Shown piece by piece: positions 14,038 to 20,780 of a stretch of 20,780 nt of DNA. Position numbers and translations under genes: made by a program. The notes below the pieces were generated by a model, which worked only from the letters and a program-made list of their open reading frames with translations, was not told where the DNA came from and searched no databases. The first letter of the stretch is position 1; each line of letters opens with the position of its first letter. The stretch spans positions 1-20,780 of the forward strand of contig CAYSCH010000141.1 in NCBI GenBank assembly GCA_964429355.1. The letters run 5' to 3'. This stretch comes from JAAYAY01 sp964429355. GTDB taxonomy: Bacteria; Planctomycetota; Planctomycetia; Pirellulales; Thermoguttaceae.

Positions 14038-16227
14038 TCAGAACAACGTTTTCTGCTTCGCTCCTGGGGCACCGCTGTCGCCGTTGCCGTTGTCGCCTGC
14101 GCTGCCGCTGCCGTTGTCGTCCGCGTTACCATGGTCGTCACGACGGCTCGTGTCGCCGCTGCTGCTGGTGTTGACTACTTTGGCACGGGCGAGAAGCTGT
14201 TCGTTCACATCTTCAGGGTCGACGATCAGCACGTTCTCGCCAAAATCCAGCTCGTCGTCCTCGTCCACCACCCGGCCGCGGTCGTCCATTCGGAGGTCGG
14301 CCTCGGCGGTTCGTTTCTTTGCCACCTGGAGCAGTTGATCGTAGATGGTCTGTTTCTCGATGCCGTTGATTTCGCTGACGGCCCCGGCGACTTCGCCCAG
14401 GTAACGGAGAAACATGTTCCTTCGTTCGCCCTCATGCTTGACCCGCCGGCGGCGGCGCAGGTACATACCGAGCTTGCGCCCAACGGCCTGCAGCCCGAGA
14501 CGCAACTCCTTCTGGATTTCGGGATAGGAGGCCACTGCTTCCTTGGATTCACTGGTGAAGGGGACCCAGACGCTGGCCATGTGGACCATGATTGTGACCG
14601 GACCGCGGGGCAGTTGGTTACGAGCCTGGTTCAGGCCGTAGGCTCGCCAGTTTGTGCCCATGATCGTCTGGGTGATGGCGCAAGCACCAGCCTGGAATTG
14701 CAGGGGAACGCGGTTGGCATATCGGAGGACGTTCATGGTCTGACCGTCGTCGAGGTTGACGTTTCTCATTGCGTCGAGAAGCTGATCGATCTCTTTGCCC
14801 TTGAGTTTTCCGGGAGAGATGCGAGTTTTCATCCGCGATTCTTTGATAATCTTGTCGGCCGCCTCGAGCCCGATGCCGTCGAAGGTCATGGAGAGGAACT
14901 GGCGCAAGGTGCGGGCGTCGGTCTGTTCGATGAGCTCGCAGAGGGTCTCGCGGGAGACCCGATGGGCGGCAGACGTGCCGCCATAGGCCAGGCCGACCTC
15001 GATTTGGAACGGGTTGCCCCGGTAGACCGACGGCGGGCGCGTGGCGGCGGCGAAGAACTCGCCTGGCACCACTTGGTGAAGCCCTTTGAGGATCAACTCC
15101 TCGCCGATGGGGCAGATGCAGTCGGTGGCCGGGTTGCTGATCTTTGTCTTCTGGATGGCCTGGTAGACCATGTCGGCCTCTTCGCGGCCGATGCGTCTGG
15201 TACTCGCCCGGTTGCTGACGCCGGCTTCCTGGCAGATCCGGCGAGCCACCGAGGGGCTGACACGCGAGAAGGACTTGACCAGGAACTGGGTGATCGTGGG
15301 CTCTTTGGTTTCCTTGAGCATGCCGACCAGTCGTCCCAGTTCCACGCCGTAGGGATGAGGCTTGATCTCCTTGGGTTCGGGGGGGAGCACTTCGGCCACT
15401 CGCGGGTAGTCGCGGTGATTGCCCTCGGGGTCGTCGTAGTGGATTGTCACGTGGGGATTGGCGATGGCCGTCTGTTCGAGGTAGTCGTCAACACTGCCTC
15501 GGCCACGCTGGAATTTCGCTTCCAGCTCGATCGTAACACGGGTGCCGTTATCGTGTTCAATCCACTCGATCCCGTGCTTCTCGATGATACCGGTGCCCTT
15601 TTGTCCCGGCGGCACCTCGACCCCTTCCCCACGGCCGTTCGTGATTTCGGGGTGATTGCGCTTCGTGTCGATCTGGATCTCGTAGTAGTGGGCAGGGGTG
15701 CGAGGCGAGATCTTCGACATGATCTTGACCGGCTTGCCCGTGGTGAGCAGACCATACATACCGGCGGCGGAGATGCCGATTCCCTGCTGTCCGCGACTCA
15801 TCCGCAAGCGGTGGAATTTAGAGCCGTAGAGGAGTTTTCCGAATATCAGCGGGATCTGCTTTTTGAGGATTCCCGGTCCGTTGTCTTGGATCCCTACCTT
15901 GTAGCGGTCCTGCCCGTTCCCATTGGTGGTTCGCTGGATATGGACCCAGATTTCGGGAAGGATACCGGCTTCTTCGCACGCATCCAACGCGTTGTCGACG
16001 GCCTCCTTGACGGTGGTGAGGAGGGCCTTACGGGGGTTGTCGAAACCGAGGAGGTGGCGGTTCTTCGCGAAAAACTCGCTGACGGAGATATCCCGCTGGC
16101 TGGCGGCCATGGTTTGGGCGGTCGCCCGTCGCCGCACGCTTTCCGGCGACTTGGGCGCTTTTCCGTTCTCGCTCTGGCTGGGAGCCGAATCATGCTTCTG
16201 GGAAGCACGCACCTTCTTCGTAGTCAA
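14038..16227 (-). CDS. top6B: DNA topoisomerase VI subunit B (GHKL ATPase) with C-terminal clamp-like motif
   Basis: 729 residues from the TTG at 16227. The open frame reaches 16413, but a TATAAT box at 16328-16333 would put the transcript start near 16321, and residues before the TTG look non-coding; ATG 16287 and ATG 16110 are alternatives. The first 35 or so residues are variable, then the conserved core: VSEFFAKNRHLLGFDNP, GHKL N-box EAVDNALDA (E75, N79), G1 box DNGPG (115-119), G2 box RGQQGIG (145-151), an H2TH region, and a transducer with switch-lysine motif FTSESKEAV (K562). This subunit binds ATP and closes the gate that drives strand passage. Residues about 686-724 are a Ser/Gly/Asp/Asn-rich tail ending in QKTLF (725-729), which fits the bacterial beta-clamp motif QxxLF. 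It lies upstream of subunit A, as in archaea. Confidence 0.93.
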   Translation of the reverse strand: MTTKKVRASQKHDSAPSQSENGKAPKSPESVRRRATAQTMAASQRDISVSEFFAKNRHLLGFDNPRKALLTTVKEAVDNALDACEEAGILPEIWVHIQRTTNGNGQDRYKVGIQDNGPGILKKQIPLIFGKLLYGSKFHRLRMSRGQQGIGISAAGMYGLLTTGKPVKIMSKISPRTPAHYYEIQIDTKRNHPEITNGRGEGVEVPPGQKGTGIIEKHGIEWIEHDNGTRVTIELEAKFQRGRGSVDDYLEQTAIANPHVTIHYDDPEGNHRDYPRVAEVLPPEPKEIKPHPYGVELGRLVGMLKETKEPTITQFLVKSFSRVSPSVARRICQEAGVSNRASTRRIGREEADMVYQAIQKTKISNPATDCICPIGEELILKGLHQVVPGEFFAAATRPPSVYRGNPFQIEVGLAYGGTSAAHRVSRETLCELIEQTDARTLRQFLSMTFDGIGLEAADKIIKESRMKTRISPGKLKGKEIDQLLDAMRNVNLDDGQTMNVLRYANRVPLQFQAGACAITQTIMGTNWRAYGLNQARNQLPRGPVTIMVHMASVWVPFTSESKEAVASYPEIQKELRLGLQAVGRKLGMYLRRRRRVKHEGERRNMFLRYLGEVAGAVSEINGIEKQTIYDQLLQVAKKRTAEADLRMDDRGRVVDEDDELDFGENVLIVDPEDVNEQLLARAKVVNTSSSGDTSRRDDHGNADDNGSGSAGDNGNGDSGAPGAKQKTLF

Positions 16228-16327
16228 TGGAAGTCGTCCCTGATCTAAACGTGGGAAAAAACGAGAAGCCACCCTGCGGGGGGGCATGGCGTTGCGGTGT
16301 CGTCGGGCAGACGCAGAGGCTGGGCAG

Positions 16328-16333
16328 ATTATA
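16328..16333 (-). promoter_or_regulatory. TATAAT -10 box of top6B
   Basis: A perfect TATAAT on the minus strand, about 100 bases before the chosen top6B start. The -35 region at 17 bases (TGGGAG) is poor. It argues against a start at 16413. Confidence 0.42.
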
Positions 16334-16599
16334 ACGCTTCTTTGCCCAATCTCCCACCCGGCTTTCGAAATCATCTTTCTTCCTTCGGCAGGCGAAAGAC
16401 GACGTTTTGACAAATTCGTTATTGAAGCGCCGCTGTGGAGCAGCGCGTGACGGTTAGGTATGCTGCAATTCTGACAACGAACAGTTTTGCCTGAATGTCA
16501 ATTCTACAAAAAAGCACCCAGCGCTGCAGGTGGGGATTCAGATGGCAAACACGAATTCACTAACCAGTTACGACACAAACGGGTAGCCTGTTCCGACAT

Positions 16600-16615
16600 T
16601 GGCATAGGATGTGCA
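16600..16615 (+). promoter_or_regulatory. Sigma-54 (-24/-12) promoter of the membrane micropeptide
   Basis: TGGCATAGGATGTGCA: the invariant GG (16601-16602) and GC (16613-16614) are exactly 10 bases apart, the -24 half matches five of six bases of TGGCAC and the -12 half reads GTGCA. Transcription would begin near 16625, giving a leader of about 45 bases that contains the ribosome site GGAGGA (16657-16662) of the 32-residue gene. Sigma-54 promoters need an AAA+ activator; one is encoded at 5690-7123, though a link is not shown. Confidence 0.55.
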
Positions 16616-16669
16616 AATGACGAGTTCAGGAAAACTCACCACCCCCCGACACGGATGGAGGACGGAGCG

Positions 16670-16768
16670 ATGATAGCCCCTGAATTGCTGTTGTTGATTG
16701 GAGCCATACTGGCAGGGGCGATCTCGATCGAATTCCTTCGTCCTCTCCGCGGTACCAATCCTTTCTAA
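16670..16768 (+). CDS. 32-residue single-pass membrane micropeptide
   Basis: A short frame opening at ATG 16670 with a near-perfect ribosome site GGAGGA (16657-16662) at 7 bases. The peptide begins MIAPELLLLIGAILAGAISI, one clear hydrophobic helix (residues 2-20), then a short amphipathic, basic end (EFLRPLRGTNPF). The 32 residues end at TAA 16768. An upstream in-frame ATG at 16655 lacks a ribosome site. A well-placed sigma-54 promoter lies upstream. I do not recognise the family: the size and shape recall small subunits such as KdpF, but no partner transporter genes are present and the C-terminal RGTNPF is not one I can place. Possible roles are a regulator or subunit of a membrane complex, or a small toxin; none is demonstrated. 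Confidence 0.6.
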   Translation: MIAPELLLLIGAILAGAISIEFLRPLRGTNPF

Positions 16769-16770
16769 AT

Positions 16771-16813
16771 GGCCCAGTACTTGCAGCGGGTGGATCGGGC
16801 TTTTGCCTGGGCC
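16771..16813. terminator. Inverted repeat between convergent micropeptide and kinase genes
   Basis: GGCCCAG (16771-16777) is complementary to CTGGGCC (16807-16813), with a 29-base loop, filling the 62-base gap between two convergent genes. It may serve as a two-way transcription stop; the loop is long and there is no U-tract. Confidence 0.28.
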
Positions 16814-16830
16814 GGTGCGGGCGAGAAAGG

Positions 16831-18423
16831 TTACGGCTGCGAGAGGGCCATGGGGAGTTCGACGAGGACGGTGGTGCCCTGGCCGATTCGGCTGGTGATT
16901 TCGGCATGGCCGCCGAGGATGCGGGCACGCTCGCGAATGCCGTCGAGGCCGAAACGGTTCTCGGGAACGATTGTGGGATCGAACCCAACGCCCCAATCGT
17001 TGATCTTGATGCGTATCCATCCGTCGTGTTCGATCAGGTCGATTCTCACTTTTTCCGAATGGCTGTGCCTGAGGGCGTTTGTCAGGCACTCCTGGGCGAT
17101 GCGATAGACGGCGTTTTCCAGGACGGGGTCGAGGCGATCGAAACGGATTCGGCTGTGGACCTCGAGCTCGGGCCCTCCCTCGGCCGTGATGTCGTGAACG
17201 AGATGTCCGATGGCCGCCATGATCCCGGACTCATCCAGAATCGGTGGCCTCAGCCCGCTGATCAGCCGCCTTGCCTCCGCGAGGGATCTGCGAAGCATAT
17301 CCAGTCCCGCATCGCAATTCTTCAAAATCCGCGATGGAGCGTTGCTCTCCGAGGAATGAAGCGTTTCGAATTGCATGATGGCGGCGGCCAGATACTGGGC
17401 CAGGCCGTCGTGGATCTCGTAGGCGATCAATTGCCGTTCCCGATCCTGAGAAGCCAGCAGATGGCGCAGCACCTGGTGTTCTCTCTGGAGTGCCTCCTGG
17501 CTCTTCTTGCGCTCGGTGACATCACGGAATATACCGATCGCACAATGCTCGCCGTGATACTGGACGCTGCTCGTGGTAATGTCCACGTAGAACACGCTCC
17601 CGTCTTTGCGGCGAACGGGCAGGTTGTCGGCGGTGGTGATTCGACCTTCGGCTTGGGCTCGAAACCGGTCAAGTACGCCAGGGAGAGCCTCGACCGGGTG
17701 AATGTCGTGTACCGAGAGCGACAACAACTCTTCCCGTGAATAGCCCAGCATCCGAATGATGGAGGAATTGGCTCCGACAAACCGCTTTGTTGCGACGTTG
17801 GCGATCAGAAGTCCGTCGACCATGCCGTCGTAAACGACCTGAAGCTGTTCAGCGACCTGCCGTCGCTCCTCGATTTCAATCTGCAGACGCTCGTTGACTT
17901 CCGCAAGTTCGGCCGTTCGCTCACGCACCCTGGTTTCCAACTGCCGATGCACTCGCAGCAAGGCCTGCTCGGCCTTCTTCCGGTCGGTGACGTCGTGTCC
18001 GATTCCGTAGAGGATACCCCTGTCGGGAATGGGAACGACGGTCCATGACAGCCAGCGTATCGAGCCATCCTTGCAGACGTTGCGGTCCTCGAAATTGAGG
18101 AGGACTTCGCCGGCGGTGAGCGATTCCATGCGGGCCAGCGCAGCAGCATGGTCGTCGGGGTGGATGAACTCGAAGAACGGTCGAGAAAAGAGTTCCTCCT
18201 CATTGTAGCCGAGGACCCGCTGAAACGCCGAATTCACCTGCCTGTAGTAGCCGTCCAGCCCTGCCGTACAGACAAGAACCGGCGCCACGCTGAGGACGTG
18301 CAGGAACTGTTCTCTGGCGTTGTCCTGCGAGGCAACAGTGGCCTCCAGTTGCTCGATCCGTTCACGCATCTGGGAGATCTGGTGGAGGAGATCAGCAGCA
18401 TGTGGGTCGTCGGGATTCTGCAT
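16831..18423 (-). CDS. Soluble two-PAS sensor histidine kinase (HisKA_3 type)
   Basis: 530 residues from ATG 18423; this start is uncertain (no good ribosome site, ATG 18480 possible). Order: N-terminal coiled coil (about 10-38), PAS 1 about 39-149 (AGLDGYYRQVNSAFQRVLGY ... GIGHDVTDRKKAE), coiled coil about 150-188, PAS 2 about 190-304 (GIFRDVTERKKSQ), then a HisKA_3 dimerisation domain with phospho-acceptor H338 in YEIHDGLAQ, and a HATPase_c domain with N-box AQECLTNALRHS (N449), DWGVGFDP (476-483) and FGLDGIRERARILGG. There is no membrane segment or signal peptide, so it senses inside the cell. Kinases of this NarX/DegS type normally pair with LuxR-type response regulators; none is in the window, so it is an orphan here. 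The upstream gene ends 159 bases away on the same strand. Confidence 0.9.
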   Translation of the reverse strand: MQNPDDPHAADLLHQISQMRERIEQLEATVASQDNAREQFLHVLSVAPVLVCTAGLDGYYRQVNSAFQRVLGYNEEELFSRPFFEFIHPDDHAAALARMESLTAGEVLLNFEDRNVCKDGSIRWLSWTVVPIPDRGILYGIGHDVTDRKKAEQALLRVHRQLETRVRERTAELAEVNERLQIEIEERRQVAEQLQVVYDGMVDGLLIANVATKRFVGANSSIIRMLGYSREELLSLSVHDIHPVEALPGVLDRFRAQAEGRITTADNLPVRRKDGSVFYVDITTSSVQYHGEHCAIGIFRDVTERKKSQEALQREHQVLRHLLASQDRERQLIAYEIHDGLAQYLAAAIMQFETLHSSESNAPSRILKNCDAGLDMLRRSLAEARRLISGLRPPILDESGIMAAIGHLVHDITAEGGPELEVHSRIRFDRLDPVLENAVYRIAQECLTNALRHSHSEKVRIDLIEHDGWIRIKINDWGVGFDPTIVPENRFGLDGIRERARILGGHAEITSRIGQGTTVLVELPMALSQP

Positions 18424-18582
18424 GGACCTTGCCGAGAGAAAATTGACACGATACCCCGCCGGATTCGCATGACCGTACATGCAGATACCGGCACCTTCAA
18501 TTGTCGCAGCAATCCCTGGCGGAGGGAATCTGTGCTGGTCTCTGCGAGATTCTGTGACGCAAGCCTTGGCTCGCAATGCCCG

Positions 18583-20780
18583 CTACGGGAAGTATCGCTT
18601 CTCCAGGGCCACTTCTACTCGAAACTCCCGGGGACCTGAGACGGGAAGCGCGAAGACGACTTCGTTCTGTCCCGCCATAAGCCGGGGTGGATCTCCCTCA
18701 GGGATGACCAGTTCCGACCCGCCGGTGGCACGATGGACGCGGCAATTCTCCATGCCCTTAAAAACCAGCCGATCCCCGGCGTACATCGCCGTCGGGAAGC
18801 GGATCGAACGGCCTGCGATGGTCAGTTCGGGATTGCGGAGGGGTTCGGCCGGCCGCAGGAGGCGGATTTCGTCGACATAGCAGGTCACCGTCTTGCCCGC
18901 CGGGATCCCATTGTAGTAGATGTGCATGGCCGTGATCTTGGTGGGATCTTTGAGCTCAGGGCAGCCGAGATCGAACTGGCAGTATCGCCAGCCCGTGAAA
19001 TCGACCTGCCGGTACATGTCCTGCCAGCCGCCTGCGGCGTCTCGCAGTTGCAGCTTGAACGACTGCCCATTGCCGTCGCCGTGGAGCCAGAGGCCGATTG
19101 ACTGGAAGCCGGCCAGGTCGATCGGCCTGGCGAGAGTGCCGGGTTTGTAGGACCAGCCGGCATTGTCGGCCCGCGTGCTCGTGGCTGTGTAGCAGATGCT
19201 TCCCTGTCCGAACTTGACGAGCTGGTTGGACCGTGTGAGCTTCTGCGTCACCCCGGCATGGCAACCGGCCGGCGTGAATTCATCGTCCAGGGCGTAGGCC
19301 GGATCGCGGGCCGTGCCGGCTATCTCGAAACTTGCGCACGGCACGGCATCGGCCGCCTGGTAGGCCGTCAACTCGTTACCGATCCGGGCGACAGCCAGCT
19401 CGAGGTGCACGTCGGCAGACTCCGCCTGTGGCGGACAGAACACTTGCCAGCGATTCTGGCGGTCGTCGAGGGCGCTGATCTGTCGGGCCGGCTCGTATTC
19501 GCGACTCAACAGTTTCCAGTCGATCTGGTCGTCGGGCATGCGTTCGCCGAGGGGAGCCCCGCTGGTAATCACGGTCACTTCAGCCCGGGACTGGAAACCC
19601 TCCCTGGCTGCACAGTGGAACGAAAGCTGATTGTCGCCTGCTGCAAAGGCAGGCAACTCTCCCTGGGGCGTGATCCACTGAAGCAGGTTGCCACGCTGGT
19701 CGTACAGCCGGCAGTCGTCCATCGACTCGAACTCGATGTACATGCCGCTCTCCAGGTCTACGGGAAAGATCAGCTTTCGGCCGGCGATCTCGAGGGCCGG
19801 ATGATGGAGGATGTTCTTGCTCGTCCGCAATGCCTTGATGGGGCTGATCGAGCAGGCAACCTCGCCCCCCGGCGGAAGGTTGTTGAGATAGAACGTCATC
19901 TGGCTGACCGCCTGCCGCACCAGCGGCGAGCGATGCAGCACGCAGTGGGCCCCGTAGGGCCACCGATAATCGTGATAAGCGGCTGCGTCGCGTTCCCGGA
20001 GCAGCAGTTCAAAATAGCGCCAGCCGTGAAAATCGATCTTCACGTGATGGTCGTCGTAGGTGTCAAAATACTCCGGCAGGTTGGTGAGCTGCAGGTTGAG
20101 CAGCTCTCCCTTGCCGTCACCGTGCACCCAGAAGCCGATCGCGTCGAACGCACTCAGATCGAGCACCGGATCGAAGACCTTGACCGCGCGGGCCCAGGCC
20201 CCGGCGGATGAGTTGCCCTGGTTGCGAGCCATGAAAGTGCGGCAGGCTTCGCCGTCTTCTCGCGGATTCTCGCCGACCTGCGTGGCCAGCGACACTCCTG
20301 CCGCCGCACCGGCAAGGGCGAAATCATTAGGTCCGGCGAAATCCGAAAGCACCACGCTTTGCTCGTCGTCGTAGCGATGGGCCGAGTACAGCGCCTCGAG
20401 GCGGAGCCTGAACGGTTGCGTCTCATACCTGTTGGTGACGGTCCAGGTGCTGGTGCCGTCTTCCATGCCGGTCACCTTGTGCTCCAGATAGTCGGTGGGC
20501 ACGAGTTGCCAGGCACCGTCCGCCCCATGGCCCAGGCGAAATTCCTGCCGCTCCTGGCGAACACGCTCCTTGACGGCCTCGGAGAAATAATTGGCCAGAC
20601 GGAGCCGCTCGTAGTTGCCAATCAGCGCAAAGTACTCGTCCTGGCGGGCGTTGGAGGGAGCGCCGGTGACGGAAACGTCCTGGAACGAAAGCGGGGCATC
20701 GTGGCCGAGGGCCTTCGCGCAGAGATACTCGATCTCGTCGGGCATTTCCATGCGCCAGTCCCGATCCGGTCCGAGAATGA
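18583..20780 (-). CDS. C-terminal part of a large uncharacterised protein with duplicated carbohydrate-binding-like modules
   Basis: The frame stays open to the right edge, and ATG 20751 has no ribosome site, so the N-terminus lies outside. About 720 residues are visible (numbered here from 20751). After a first part (1-130, MPDEIEYLCAKALGHD...) come two copies of one architecture: a jelly-roll carbohydrate-binding-like module (133-307 and 473-633; LSAFDAIGFWVHGDGKGE vs LAGFQSIGLWLHGDGNGQ, both with DFxGWRY), each followed by an Ig-like beta domain (317-400 and 640-717; PALEIAGRKLIFP vs PELTIAGRSIRFP, both with AGxNxxxF). Such tails often follow a catalytic domain of polysaccharide-degrading or exported planctomycete proteins. 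No catalytic motif is visible here, so I assign no enzymatic function; sugar binding is inference from fold-like pattern. Confidence 0.75.
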   Translation of the reverse strand, partial: ILGPDRDWRMEMPDEIEYLCAKALGHDAPLSFQDVSVTGAPSNARQDEYFALIGNYERLRLANYFSEAVKERVRQERQEFRLGHGADGAWQLVPTDYLEHKVTGMEDGTSTWTVTNRYETQPFRLRLEALYSAHRYDDEQSVVLSDFAGPNDFALAGAAAGVSLATQVGENPREDGEACRTFMARNQGNSSAGAWARAVKVFDPVLDLSAFDAIGFWVHGDGKGELLNLQLTNLPEYFDTYDDHHVKIDFHGWRYFELLLRERDAAAYHDYRWPYGAHCVLHRSPLVRQAVSQMTFYLNNLPPGGEVACSISPIKALRTSKNILHHPALEIAGRKLIFPVDLESGMYIEFESMDDCRLYDQRGNLLQWITPQGELPAFAAGDNQLSFHCAAREGFQSRAEVTVITSGAPLGERMPDDQIDWKLLSREYEPARQISALDDRQNRWQVFCPPQAESADVHLELAVARIGNELTAYQAADAVPCASFEIAGTARDPAYALDDEFTPAGCHAGVTQKLTRSNQLVKFGQGSICYTATSTRADNAGWSYKPGTLARPIDLAGFQSIGLWLHGDGNGQSFKLQLRDAAGGWQDMYRQVDFTGWRYCQFDLGCPELKDPTKITAMHIYYNGIPAGKTVTCYVDEIRLLRPAEPLRNPELTIAGRSIRFPTAMYAGDRLVFKGMENCRVHRATGGSELVIPEGDPPRLMAGQNEVVFALPVSGPREFRVEVALEKRYFP

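Larger units (their letters stand above)
16228..16669. other. Divergent intergenic region between top6B and the membrane micropeptide
   Basis: 442 bases. It holds the candidate top6B -10 box (16328-16333, minus), a sigma-54 promoter (16600-16615, plus), an imperfect inverted repeat (TTTTGCCTGAAT at 16485-16496 against ATTCAGATGGCAAA at 16536-16549) and the palindrome CAGCGCTG (16519-16526), both upstream of the sigma-54 promoter where activators usually bind. The longer plus-strand frame starting at 16487 is not protein-like before the micropeptide. Confidence 0.45.

Noticed and set aside
13879..16248. 789-codon open frame on the plus strand
   Set aside because: It is antisense to topoisomerase VI B over nearly its whole length; the opposite strand has unmistakable catalytic motifs, and GC-rich third positions readily produce such mirror frames. 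Its translation shows no domain.
16228..16413. Upstream extension of topoisomerase VI B to ATG 16413
   Set aside because: The TATAAT box at 16328-16333 would fall inside the gene, the added residues look non-coding, and no ribosome site precedes that ATG.
19258..20211. 317-codon plus-strand frame
   Set aside because: Antisense to the module-rich protein at the right edge, whose duplicated domains show it is the coding strand.
1..20780. CRISPR arrays, tRNA or rRNA genes, insertion sequences, phage genes
   Set aside because: I looked for regularly spaced repeats, cloverleaf-like segments, transposase motifs and terminal inverted repeats and saw none. The only tandem repeats are coding (RTX units and the 15-bp stalk repeat).

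Overview
The window looks like chromosomal DNA of a planctomycete, probably a Pirellulales-type lineage. Four things point there: a large secreted calcium-repeat protein opening with the planctomycete-type motif FEILESRRLL, a bacterial topoisomerase VI gene pair, Tat-exported sugar-isomerase-like enzymes, and GC-rich DNA with mostly short, loosely packed transcription units. I see no tRNA, rRNA, CRISPR array, insertion sequence or phage gene.

Layout, left to right. Bases 1-477 hold the end of an open frame that joins the middle of a LivH-type amino-acid permease to a LOTUS/OST-HTH domain, which is either a real fusion or an assembly join. Next is a Tat-exported L-fucose-isomerase-like protein (674-2209). 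A 941-residue RTX-type repeat protein (2442-5267, minus) is divergent from a PAS/sigma-54 activator (5690-7123, plus). A small cold-shock-domain protein follows (7448-7663).

A carbohydrate pair lies on the minus strand: a secreted GH32 fructan hydrolase (8779-10899) followed after 26 bases by a Tat-exported xylose-isomerase-like TIM barrel (7853-8752). Divergent from it is a DUF481 outer-membrane protein with a Pro/Tyr-rich stalk (11268-12599). The topoisomerase VI B and A subunits (14038-16227 and 12694-13860) come next on the minus strand. Then come a 32-residue membrane peptide (16670-16768), a soluble two-PAS histidine kinase (16831-18423, minus) and the C-terminal part of a large uncharacterised protein with duplicated carbohydrate-binding-like modules (18583 to the right edge).

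The most notable signals are: (i) a good -24/-12 sigma-54 promoter at 16600-16615, placed correctly for a strong ribosome site and the 32-residue membrane peptide; (ii) a weaker -24/-12 match upstream of the RTX gene, beside the sigma-54 activator; (iii) a sliding-clamp-like QKTLF at the extreme C-terminus of topoisomerase VI B, after a flexible tail; (iv) the LivH-LOTUS junction; (v) a GAFTSA variant of the sigma-54 contact loop. No single multi-gene system of an obviously new kind is proven. The best candidate for undescribed biology is the sigma-54-controlled micropeptide, followed by the possible clamp tether on topoisomerase VI.
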